From JACPFJ01 sp041738275 (GTDB taxonomy: Bacteria; Desulfobacterota; Desulfuromonadia; Geobacterales; Pseudopelobacteraceae), in assembly GCA_041738275.1 (NCBI GenBank), contig JBGSQD010000025.1, forward strand, positions 1 to 30,310: a DNA stretch of 30,310 nt, in the 5' to 3' direction. The notes under the pieces were generated by a model, which saw nothing but the letters and a program-made list of their open reading frames with translations, was not told the origin of the DNA and did not search any database. Position 1 is the first letter of the stretch, and every line of letters begins with the position of its first letter. Below, in pieces: positions 14,372-22,003 of the stretch. Made by a program: the position numbers and the translations under genes.

Positions 14372-14489
14372 TTTCAGCGACGAGTCAATGCCCGTCACAT
14401 AACTAACCAAGGCCATTGCGCCAGTGGGGCTGCCGACTACCTGCTGAAAAGACCCGGTCCGGGGTTTCGACTCCGGTCCGGGCTTATTT
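14372..14489 (+). promoter_or_regulatory. RNA element B, copy 2
   Basis: The better-formed copy. Outer stem TTTCAGC (14372-14378) with GCTGAAA (14443-14449), 7 perfect pairs. An internal loop GACG/ACCT follows, then AGTC (14383-14386) with GACT (14435-14438), then hairpin CCATTG-cgc-CAGTGG (14413-14427). A GC-rich hairpin follows (CCCGGTCCGG, 14453-14462, with CCGGTCCGGG, 14473-14482, one T·T mismatch) and then CTTATTTCTAT, so this copy may terminate. GAGTC (14382-14386) can instead pair with GACTC (14469-14473) in the hairpin loop. It lies between the tail-protein gene at 13658 and the small frame at 14548. Confidence 0.55.
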
Positions 14490-14547
14490 CTATCAATAGT
14501 GCCGGCAGAAGAATAGCACAACGCCAATTTCACAAAGGATAATCCCC

Positions 14548-14664
14548 ATGAAAAAGACCATTTTCGCTCTGGTAGCCGTCACCGCAGCAGTTGTTGCAAT
14601 TCGCAAGATCAGCCGGCTCCCGCCGGTGCCGCGCATACCACAGTTTTACGGCCCAAGGAGTTAG
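14548..14664 (+). CDS. 38-residue frame with signal-peptide-like start (leader or gene remnant)
   Basis: ATG 14548 has AAAGGA (14534-14539) about 8 bases upstream. The peptide begins like an export signal (MKKTIFALVAVTAAVVA) and then continues with a short basic, proline-rich part to a stop at 14662, two bases before the start of the large gene at 14667. The ribosome site of that gene (AAGGAG, 14655-14660) is inside this frame. It could be a coupling leader or what is left of a truncated exported protein. No family recognised. Confidence 0.4.
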   Translation: MKKTIFALVAVTAAVVAIRKISRLPPVPRIPQFYGPRS

Positions 14665-14666
14665 TC

Positions 14667-17600
14667 ATGACAACGCATAACAAGAACAGCTCAGGGTTTG
14701 GCCTGCGCTCCCTGCTTCGCCTTACGGTATTCATGCTGGTCATGGCCTTTACCTGCCCGGCCTTTGCGGCCTCGCCGGATGTTGTCATCAGCCAGGTGTA
14801 TGGCGGTGGCGGTAATACCGGTGCTACGTACAAGAACGACTTTATCGAGCTGTTCAACCGGGGGAGCAGCCCGATCAGCCTCAATGGCTGGTCGGTGCAG
14901 TACGCCTCGGCAACCGGCACGACCTGGCAGGTAACCGCCCTGACGAATGTGACTCTGCAGCCCGGCCAGTATTATCTGGTTAAGGAGGCAGCCGGGACCG
15001 GCGGTACAGTCTACCTGCCGACTCCGGATGTAACCGGTTCCATCGCCATGAGTGCCACCGCCGGCAAGGTTGCGCTGGTTACCGCTACTGTCCCACTCAG
15101 CGGCGCATGTCCGGGCGGCTTCAAAGATCTGGTCGGATATGGCAGCACGGTAAACTGCTCCGAAGGGAGCGCACCAACACCGGCGCCGAGCAACACAACT
15201 GCCGTTTTGCGTGCGGGTAACGGCTGTACCGACACGGACGTGAACGGCAGCGATTTCTCAGCGGGCACGCCGTTCCCACGCAACACAGCATCAACGGCCA
15301 ACGCCTGTACGGCGCCCAGTACCTTTCTTCTCACCACGACAATCGCCGGCAACGGGTCGGGCAGCATCACCGGGGTAACCAACCCGTATGCCGTGGGCAG
15401 TAACGCCACCATTACTGCGGTGCCGGGTTCCAACTCGGCCTTCACGGCCTGGAGCGACTGCTCAACCAGCACCACGCCGACCATCAATGTGACGATGGAC
15501 AGCAGCAAAACCTGCACGGCGAATTTCACCGCCACCGCCGCCGGCCTGACCATCTTCCACGTGAACGACGCCCATGCCCGGCTGACGCCGCACAAGATGA
15601 TTCCGCCGGCTCACAGCCCAGTAAACGGACCCTTCGAAGAGGTGGGCGGGGCCGCCCACCTTGCCGGCAAAATGTTGCAGCTGACCGCCGCAAACCCCGA
15701 TTCGCTGGTGCTCGATGCCGGTGACATGTCCGAAGGGAATCCGATCGGCGACATGACTTTTGACGGTTGCGCCGCCGGCGGCACGCCGGGGATGAGCAGC
15801 AACTGCGGCATGACCACGTTCTACGGCATGTTGTCGGACAAGCTGAAACTGGTGCCCGGCCGCAACGGCCGCGGCATCGACGCGTTGGTGGTGGGGAACC
15901 ATGATGTGCGCGATGCCAGCTATATCGGCAATCTGGGAGCGCTGCAGGCCAATGGGGTGCCGATCGTTTCGGTCAACGTGCGCAACAAGACCACCCACCT
16001 CCCGTATTTCGCCCCCTACACCATTGCCATGGTCAACGGCAAGAAGGTCGGCGTAATCGGCTATACCAATCCATCGGGCGACATCGGGCCATCCCTGACA
16101 GACACCCTGGAGGTGGTCACCTGCACCTGGACCGGCAGCACGGTCTGCAATATCTCCGATTACGTTACCCAACTGCGCAACGCGCCCAACAACGTAGATC
16201 TGGTGGTGCTGCTTTCCCATCTCGGCCACAGCGCCCTGGTGGACCCGACGGCGCCGGTCCTGGCCGATACCGGCACGCCCAAGCTGCCGGAGGTGGTAGT
16301 CACCGGCCACTGGCACACCATTGCCGACACCGCCTGGCAGCCGGATTCGCTCAACTACAAAACCATCTTCAGTGAAGCCGGCAGCTACATGAAATATATC
16401 GGCGAGCTGCAGGTCACCGATGCGGGAAGGTTTTTCGCCAACAGCAACCATCTGATCCGCAACGCCGACATCACTCCTGACCCGGACGTGCAGTCCTACG
16501 TCAACGGACTGATCGCCCAGTACGATACCGCCAATCCCGGTCGCCCGGTGAATGAAGTCATCGGCTACACCACCGACAACCTGCTGCTGGACAACGAGAT
16601 GAAATGGTGGTCGACCAACGAGTACCCCTGGAGCGGCAACAACACCGCCGGCCAGTGGATCAGCGACGCCGTGCAGTGGAAGGCGGCTCAAATCTTCGGC
16701 TCCTGCGACCTGGCCATCGAGACCGGCGGCGGCGTTCGTGCCGACATCCCGGCCGGTCCTGTCACCTATCTGCAGATTTACGAGACCTTCCCCTGGAGCG
16801 ACGACTTCTTCTACCGGATCAACATGACCGGCCAGGAGATTGTCAATTTCCTCAAGGAAACCAACCTGAACGCCGGCTTCTCCCGGCAGCTCGACGTGAC
16901 CGCCTATGACGGCGTGCCGACCGAAGTCAGATTCAACGGCCAGCTCATCGAACTGAACCGCACCTATACCGTGGCGATCAACAACTACCTGTACGCCAAC
17001 CCGCCGAGCGGCTTCACATGGTCCGACACGGCTCCTCTTACATCGACGGTCCTGTGCCGCGACGGCATCGTCGACTACATGCGCCAGTTCACCGCCAACA
17101 ATCCCTACACGGTCGGTGGGCCGCGTTACCACATGAACACAGAATTCTCCGGCGGCTACCGTGCCGTAGTCACCATGCTGACCGACAGCCAGGCAAACCC
17201 GACCTATGAAACGGCCTTTATCCGCTTCCTGAGCGCCACCCCCGAGACCCTGGCCCGCCGCGGCACTCTGCAGGTGCCGACTGATCTGGTCAATGAAGAC
17301 GGCAGCATCAATCCGGCCCACCACCTGGCCGAAAACGAGCTGTACCGCAGCTATCTCGGCTTCAAGGCCGGCGCGCTGAAACATGGCGACATCATCGAAA
17401 CTTGGGGCAAGGGGAGCTTCTACGGCGGCAACCCGGAATTTGTCGATCAGGAAGGTATCCAGTCAGACGGTGTTGAGTTCAAGATTGTCGGGTTCGACCC
17501 CAGTCTGGCCAAACCGGCCTTCATGTCATCCATCAATGCGTTCTGGAACGACCACAACAAGAACCGCTATGTGCAGTTTCTCGCGAAAAAAGCGGGGACC

Positions 17601-19397
17601 AGTTCAGTAACCGACCAGAACGGCCAGACCATCACCCTGATGGACGTTACCGGTTATGCCAATATTGCCAGCACCCCCGGCAACATTGGGGATACGCTGC
17701 TGATTTCCGGCGTACTGTCCATGGAGAGCTATGGAATGCGCTTCCGCTGCGACAGCGCTGCCCTTTCTGCTCTCACACTGCCGGCAGCGTCCCCGCTCTT
17801 GTCACGCATTGCCCCGGCGCCGGCCGGCAGCAGTGCTTCACCACTCACCCTTACCGCGACCGCATCCACAACCAATAACAGCTTCACTCTAGCCCCTGTT
17901 GCCGATGCCCAGGTGGCCAGCGGCTACCCGACCATCAACTACGGCACCGGCGCCAATCTGTATCTGCAAAGTTCAACGAGCAGCTACGGCAATGAGCGGG
18001 CCTGGCTGAAGTTCGATCTTTCCGGACTTCCAGCCGACGCAACCATTGCCAGCGCCAACCTTCAGCTCTACAACTGGAAAGTAGCCGGGGCGTCAATGCC
18101 TGCTTCCATCCACCCCGTTAATGACGACAGCTGGACCGAAGCCGGCATCACCTGGAACAATCAGCCGTTTTTCGATCCGCCGCCGCTTGATACTAAAACG
18201 CTCGTCGCCGGAACACCGAATCTCTGGTACAGATGGGATGTCACTCCGTTTGTCCAGAACCAGTGGAGCGGCGACAAACTGGTGTCGCTGCTGGTAAAAC
18301 CGGTGACCGAGAACTCAACCGCCATCCCGGCGCCGAGCTACGGCTTCGATGCCAAAGAGTACGGCAGCAACGGTCCGATGCTGCAGGTCACGCTCCAGGC
18401 TCCCCCGGTAACGGTGGCCGAGGTGGCGTTTTTCTATCGCTACTCGGCGGATAACATTGACTGGGGTGCATGGACTCAGTATGGATTTCCCGCTACGACT
18501 GTCCCATACACGACTTCGTTTACTTATCCTCAAGGTTACGGCTACTACGAGTTCTACAGCCGCGCCATGGACAGCAGCAACAACGTAGAGCCGGAGCCTG
18601 CTGCTGCCCATACCGCGACGCATTACACCGCCGCTCCACCCTATGCGACCGAAGCAATTGTAACCCTCGGCGGCCTGACGGCAACGTACGACGGAACTGC
18701 AAAAGCACCTGCCGTCACCACTGTCCCTCCAGGACTGTCGTACAGCATTACCTACAACGGCAGCAGTACCGCACCGGTGTATCCGATGGCATATACTGTT
18801 GTGGCAACAGTTACCCAGGCTGGGTATACCGGCTCGGCAACCGACACGTTCAGAATCATCAAGGCAACCGCCACCGTTAATCTCGGCAACTGGAGCTTCA
18901 CCTACGACGGGGGACAAAAACAGGTTACCGCTTCCACCATACCGCAGGGGCTTCCGGTTTCAATAACATATGGCGGGTCACCCATACCGCCCGCCAACGC
19001 TGGAACCTATTCGCTGGTTGCCACGGTAGACTCTCCCACCTACCAGGGAACAGCAACCGGAACCCTGATAATCACACCTGCAGCAGCCACGGTCACACCA
19101 GGTGTCCTTGACTTCACCTATGATGGCACTCCCAAGAGCGTTACCGTTACCACGGACCCACTTGGAATGTCATACAGCATCACCTACAACGGATCATCAG
19201 ATCCTCCAACAGAAGCCGGAACCTACACCGTAGTCGCCACGGTCGGCAATCCAAACTACCAGGGGAGCGCAACAGCCACAATGACCATTGTCGACACGAC
19301 AGCAGTACCGGTGCCGGCCCTCGGCCCCTGGGGGATCCTGGTCGCGGCTGCAGGACTCTCCGGCGTCATGCTGCGCCGGCGCAAGTCGATAATATAG
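14667..19397 (+). CDS. multidomain secreted 5'-nucleotidase with LTD, DNRLRE, MBG repeats and IPTL-like tail
   Basis: 1576 residues. Order: signal peptide (1-35, ending PAFAA); lamin-tail domain (about 36-214); InlB-type bacterial repeat (about 215-290); metallophosphatase (293-560) with IFHVNDAHARL, DAGDMSEGNP, VGNHDVRD, LLSHLGHS and VTGHWHTIAD; 5'-nucleotidase C-terminal domain (about 628-800, with IETGGGVRADI and ETFPWSDDFF). An accessory part follows (to about 1026), then a DNRLRE β-sandwich (about 1075-1246), an Ig-like segment, three MBG-type repeats of about 70 residues starting near 1331, 1404 and 1475, and a tail VPALGPWGILVAAAGLSGVM-LRRRK of the IPTL-CTERM kind. It would release phosphate from extracellular nucleotides while held at the cell surface. 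AAGGAG lies 6 bases before ATG. Confidence 0.88.
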   Translation: MTTHNKNSSGFGLRSLLRLTVFMLVMAFTCPAFAASPDVVISQVYGGGGNTGATYKNDFIELFNRGSSPISLNGWSVQYASATGTTWQVTALTNVTLQPGQYYLVKEAAGTGGTVYLPTPDVTGSIAMSATAGKVALVTATVPLSGACPGGFKDLVGYGSTVNCSEGSAPTPAPSNTTAVLRAGNGCTDTDVNGSDFSAGTPFPRNTASTANACTAPSTFLLTTTIAGNGSGSITGVTNPYAVGSNATITAVPGSNSAFTAWSDCSTSTTPTINVTMDSSKTCTANFTATAAGLTIFHVNDAHARLTPHKMIPPAHSPVNGPFEEVGGAAHLAGKMLQLTAANPDSLVLDAGDMSEGNPIGDMTFDGCAAGGTPGMSSNCGMTTFYGMLSDKLKLVPGRNGRGIDALVVGNHDVRDASYIGNLGALQANGVPIVSVNVRNKTTHLPYFAPYTIAMVNGKKVGVIGYTNPSGDIGPSLTDTLEVVTCTWTGSTVCNISDYVTQLRNAPNNVDLVVLLSHLGHSALVDPTAPVLADTGTPKLPEVVVTGHWHTIADTAWQPDSLNYKTIFSEAGSYMKYIGELQVTDAGRFFANSNHLIRNADITPDPDVQSYVNGLIAQYDTANPGRPVNEVIGYTTDNLLLDNEMKWWSTNEYPWSGNNTAGQWISDAVQWKAAQIFGSCDLAIETGGGVRADIPAGPVTYLQIYETFPWSDDFFYRINMTGQEIVNFLKETNLNAGFSRQLDVTAYDGVPTEVRFNGQLIELNRTYTVAINNYLYANPPSGFTWSDTAPLTSTVLCRDGIVDYMRQFTANNPYTVGGPRYHMNTEFSGGYRAVVTMLTDSQANPTYETAFIRFLSATPETLARRGTLQVPTDLVNEDGSINPAHHLAENELYRSYLGFKAGALKHGDIIETWGKGSFYGGNPEFVDQEGIQSDGVEFKIVGFDPSLAKPAFMSSINAFWNDHNKNRYVQFLAKKAGTSSVTDQNGQTITLMDVTGYANIASTPGNIGDTLLISGVLSMESYGMRFRCDSAALSALTLPAASPLLSRIAPAPAGSSASPLTLTATASTTNNSFTLAPVADAQVASGYPTINYGTGANLYLQSSTSSYGNERAWLKFDLSGLPADATIASANLQLYNWKVAGASMPASIHPVNDDSWTEAGITWNNQPFFDPPPLDTKTLVAGTPNLWYRWDVTPFVQNQWSGDKLVSLLVKPVTENSTAIPAPSYGFDAKEYGSNGPMLQVTLQAPPVTVAEVAFFYRYSADNIDWGAWTQYGFPATTVPYTTSFTYPQGYGYYEFYSRAMDSSNNVEPEPAAAHTATHYTAAPPYATEAIVTLGGLTATYDGTAKAPAVTTVPPGLSYSITYNGSSTAPVYPMAYTVVATVTQAGYTGSATDTFRIIKATATVNLGNWSFTYDGGQKQVTASTIPQGLPVSITYGGSPIPPANAGTYSLVATVDSPTYQGTATGTLIITPAAATVTPGVLDFTYDGTPKSVTVTTDPLGMSYSITYNGSSDPPTEAGTYTVVATVGNPNYQGSATATMTIVDTTAVPVPALGPWGILVAAAGLSGVMLRRRKSII

Positions 19398-19415
19398 AGC
19401 AGTAACAGTAACAAA

Positions 19416-19457
19416 AACTCTGGCCCGGAACTGCGACCCCGGGCCAGAGTTGTTTTG
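19416..19457 (+). terminator. Rho-independent terminator after the 5'-nucleotidase gene
   Basis: AACTCTGGCCCGG (19416-19428) pairs perfectly with CCGGGCCAGAGTT (19439-19451) around a 10-base loop, followed by GTTTTGC. It closes the extracellular-protein region. Confidence 0.85.
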
Positions 19458-19528
19458 CTAATTCGTAACACCTTGTCGATGCGGTGTGGTTTTAATGTAA
19501 AGGGGTGGATTTGCAGGCAGGCATGATA

Positions 19529-19534
19529 TTGACA
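19529..19534 (+). promoter_or_regulatory. possible -35 box upstream of the lipoprotein gene
   Basis: TTGACA is an exact sigma-70 -35 hexamer 97 bases before the gene at 19631. At 17 bases' spacing the -10 position reads CAACAT, a poor match that lies in the left arm of the inverted repeat at 19545. The call is therefore uncertain. Confidence 0.3.
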
Positions 19535-19544
19535 CAAATTTAAC

Positions 19545-19590
19545 CCAACCCCAACATTAACGTTACAATTTACGTGTATGTTGGGGTTGG
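19545..19590. repeat. long inverted repeat upstream of the lipoprotein gene
   Basis: CCAACCCCAACAT (19545-19557) and ATGTTGGGGTTGG (19578-19590) are perfect 13-base arms. After two mismatches the pairing resumes with ACGT/ACGT (19560-19563, 19572-19575), leaving an 8-base loop. No T run follows. It could be an operator or an mRNA hairpin 40 bases before the start codon. Confidence 0.55.
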
Positions 19591-19630
19591 CCATTTCTGG
19601 CAATAACTTTGATGAGGCAGGTTTTATTAC

Positions 19631-20800
19631 ATGAGAAAATATTCGCTGCTTATGTCGGCATTAGTTGCACTGACATTAAATATTTGTGGATGCGGAGGAG
19701 GAAGTGGAAGCCCTGCCGCATCTCTGACAACTGCGCAGGCATCCACTGTTCAAGGAGTAGCCGCCGCCGGCAGTCCGATTTCCGGTACTGTCTATATTTG
19801 CGACTCATCTACACCTGTAAAGGAGGTATCCGCTAAAACCACTGATTCAGGAGAATTTTCCATTGACACCGGCGCGTTGAAAGCTCCTTTTATTCTCAAA
19901 ACGATAGATGGTTTAAACAATATTCTGTTTTCATATGCTAACGCGCCAGGAACTGTAAATATTAATCCTCTATCAACACTTGCAGTGGCTGTTGCAGCAG
20001 GTGTAAACGATAGTGTGTCAATTGCTACTCTTTATGATAATTACAAGCAAGGCACTTCATCTGCCATAACCCAAGTGCAGGGTATTTCCAATGTTATAAG
20101 CAAAGCTTCTGCTAATATCACCTGTTCATTACAATCCATACTTACACTATACGGTGCAGAAACTGCTGATCCCCTGGCCGGTCCTTATGTCGTCAATCAC
20201 CAAGGACTTGACGGTCTTTTCGACAAGGTCGCAATTACCATTTCAAACGGGACGGTTGTTATAACGAGTAAAGACACCAATGCACCTGTGTTTACTGCTC
20301 AACTCAGCGACTTAAAGACCTCAGATAAAGCCGGCACTTTAACTGCATCCAATATCCCAGCGCCGTCACAGTTTGGCATGCCTGGAAACGCAGTGTTGAC
20401 ATTGAAGATGCAGGGCGACCTTCCGCAAGGGACAGTAATAAAAAATGTCTCGTTCTCAATTAAACTCCCTTTGGGTGTTACTGTTGTCACCACACCATCT
20501 CTCGAAGTTGGACCTGCGGTTGTAAACACTACCATTCCGATTGGAACGGCTGCTGGGTCAAATTCAGCTGCAACGCTCTCCACAACGAATGGATTGCTGA
20601 ATATCACCATGTCATCAGTGACCGGTTTTAATATCGGAGATTTTCTTACGATTAGGTACACCGACTCCTCTACTTATTATATGCACAAGAGGACCCCGGC
20701 AGACTTCGTGATATCCGGTTCAGTGTTGTTTTCCGATATATATAAATCCCAAAAACTGCAAAATCTTACCATCGTACCAAGTGGTATTGCCATTCCATAA
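19631..20800 (+). CDS. putative lipoprotein of unknown function
   Basis: 389 residues. An N-terminal lipoprotein signal MRKYSLLMSALVALTLNICG/C is followed by a Gly/Ser linker (GGGSGSP) and a carboxypeptidase-regulatory-like segment (VQGVAAAGSPISGTVYICD…GEFSIDTGALKAPFILK). The C-terminal half (about 240-389) is β-rich and resembles cohesin-like or dockerin-partner folds (GNAVLTLKMQGDLPQGTVIKN split over two strands), but I cannot name the family. The ribosome site is weak (GAGG about 13 bases upstream). The gene is visibly more AT-rich than the preceding 12 kb and stands alone between a terminator and a convergent gene, so it may have been acquired separately. Confidence 0.75.
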   Translation: MRKYSLLMSALVALTLNICGCGGGSGSPAASLTTAQASTVQGVAAAGSPISGTVYICDSSTPVKEVSAKTTDSGEFSIDTGALKAPFILKTIDGLNNILFSYANAPGTVNINPLSTLAVAVAAGVNDSVSIATLYDNYKQGTSSAITQVQGISNVISKASANITCSLQSILTLYGAETADPLAGPYVVNHQGLDGLFDKVAITISNGTVVITSKDTNAPVFTAQLSDLKTSDKAGTLTASNIPAPSQFGMPGNAVLTLKMQGDLPQGTVIKNVSFSIKLPLGVTVVTTPSLEVGPAVVNTTIPIGTAAGSNSAATLSTTNGLLNITMSSVTGFNIGDFLTIRYTDSSTYYMHKRTPADFVISGSVLFSDIYKSQKLQNLTIVPSGIAIP

Positions 20801-20831
20801 ACACCTGCCAGCATCCGAAAGGATTACGGAT

Positions 20832-21758
20832 TCATTTATGTACCGCTTCTTTAGCCGTCTTGGGACGCCATTCGCGAGACATGCTCTGCCCTTGCGCAAT
20901 CTGTGCCGGCGTCATCCTGAGCGACAGCTTGTCCCGGGCCGTCTTGGCCGCTTCTACACCTCTGGCGGCAGCAAGGTTGTACCAGAGATACCCCAGCACA
21001 AAATCCTGGTGAACTCCAAACCCTTTCTCATATAACCGGCCAAGGCAATATTGGGCCTCTCGGTGTTCCTGCTCGGCCGCCAGGCTGTACCAGTGACCGG
21101 CAGCAACCGGATCGCTGCTCAACCACTCACCCTTTTCATAAAGTTCCCCCAGGCTGTACTGAGCGTCAGCGTCTCCGGCTTTTGCAGCCTGCTGGTAGAG
21201 CCTCTTGCTCTTCTCGATGGATTGGACAACACCTTCACCCCGGCGATACATAATGCTGAGGTTGTACAGCGCTGCTGCATAGCCCTGTTTTCCGGCCAGT
21301 CGATACCAGCGGAGAGCTTCCTGATAATCCTGCGGCACTCCTTCACCCCGATGATACATGACCCCGAGACCATACTGGGCTTCGACAACTCCTTGGCCTC
21401 CGGCCAACCGGAACCAGCGGGCGGCTTCGGTGGAATCAGGGTCACCAACTTCACCATGTTGATACATTATGCCAAGGTTGAATTGGGCAAGCGACTGACC
21501 ACGCTCTGCGGCCTTCCGATACCACGCGACCGCTTCGGCGGCATTCCGGGCAACACCGAGACCTTTGTCGTACATCACACCCAGATTGTATTGAGCATCA
21601 CGATTCCCGGAATCTGCCAACGGCATGATTTCCCGCATTGCTGCCGAATAATCCCTTTTTTCAAAATAACGGGTTGCGCTGGTCATGTCGGCTTTTGCCT
21701 GTGAAGGGAAACCGGCCAGAAAAGCGCAACATAAGAATATGGAGGATGCAATTGACAT
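20832..21758 (-). CDS. exported Sel1-repeat (TPR-like) protein
   Basis: 308 residues from the ATG at 21758-21756, which has AGAGAGGAG 7 bases upstream on the minus strand and starts a good signal peptide (MSIASSIFLCCAFLAGFPSQAKA). An earlier in-frame ATG at 21917 gives no signal peptide. The mature protein is about six to seven Sel1 repeats of 36 residues (A-x-Y-x-LG-x-MY-x-x-G-x-GV-x-x-D-x-x-EA-x-x-WY-x-x-A) and a short basic tail. Such repeats form a superhelix for protein binding, here in the periplasm. It converges with the lipoprotein gene, 31 bases apart, and diverges from galE. No partner is indicated. Confidence 0.88.
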   Translation of the reverse strand: MSIASSIFLCCAFLAGFPSQAKADMTSATRYFEKRDYSAAMREIMPLADSGNRDAQYNLGVMYDKGLGVARNAAEAVAWYRKAAERGQSLAQFNLGIMYQHGEVGDPDSTEAARWFRLAGGQGVVEAQYGLGVMYHRGEGVPQDYQEALRWYRLAGKQGYAAALYNLSIMYRRGEGVVQSIEKSKRLYQQAAKAGDADAQYSLGELYEKGEWLSSDPVAAGHWYSLAAEQEHREAQYCLGRLYEKGFGVHQDFVLGYLWYNLAAARGVEAAKTARDKLSLRMTPAQIAQGQSMSREWRPKTAKEAVHK

Positions 21759-21806
21759 AACGTTACTCCTCTCTTGACGTTCGTACACGTTTTGCAGACC
21801 AGCGGT

Positions 21807-21835
21807 ACTATTACAAGGCAAACCCATGACGTCAA
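21807..21835 (-). promoter_or_regulatory. candidate sigma-70 promoter for the Sel1-repeat gene
   Basis: Read on the minus strand: TTGACG (21835-21830), 17 bases, AATAGT (21812-21807), about 49 bases before the start codon. The -35 box matches five of six consensus bases and the -10 box four of six. The rest of the gap 21759-22003 shows no clear promoter for galE. Confidence 0.45.
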
Positions 21836-22003
21836 TAAATAACTGATTATCGAAGCTACTCCGAGGCGCCCGCACATCTGAAACAAAGTTTACCAAAAAG
21901 TAACCGTGCCGCCTCAAGTCTGCAACAATTATATGCTAGTCTCCTGAAACTGAATCTAACTTATAAATGCTTACCATCGTATTAGTTTAAAGGAGCCTGA
22001 CTT

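Noticed and set aside
15462..17384. A 640-codon open frame on the minus strand
   Set aside because: It lies wholly opposite the 5'-nucleotidase, whose frame shows clear conserved domains. The minus-strand product has no recognisable motif and arises from GC-rich codon structure.
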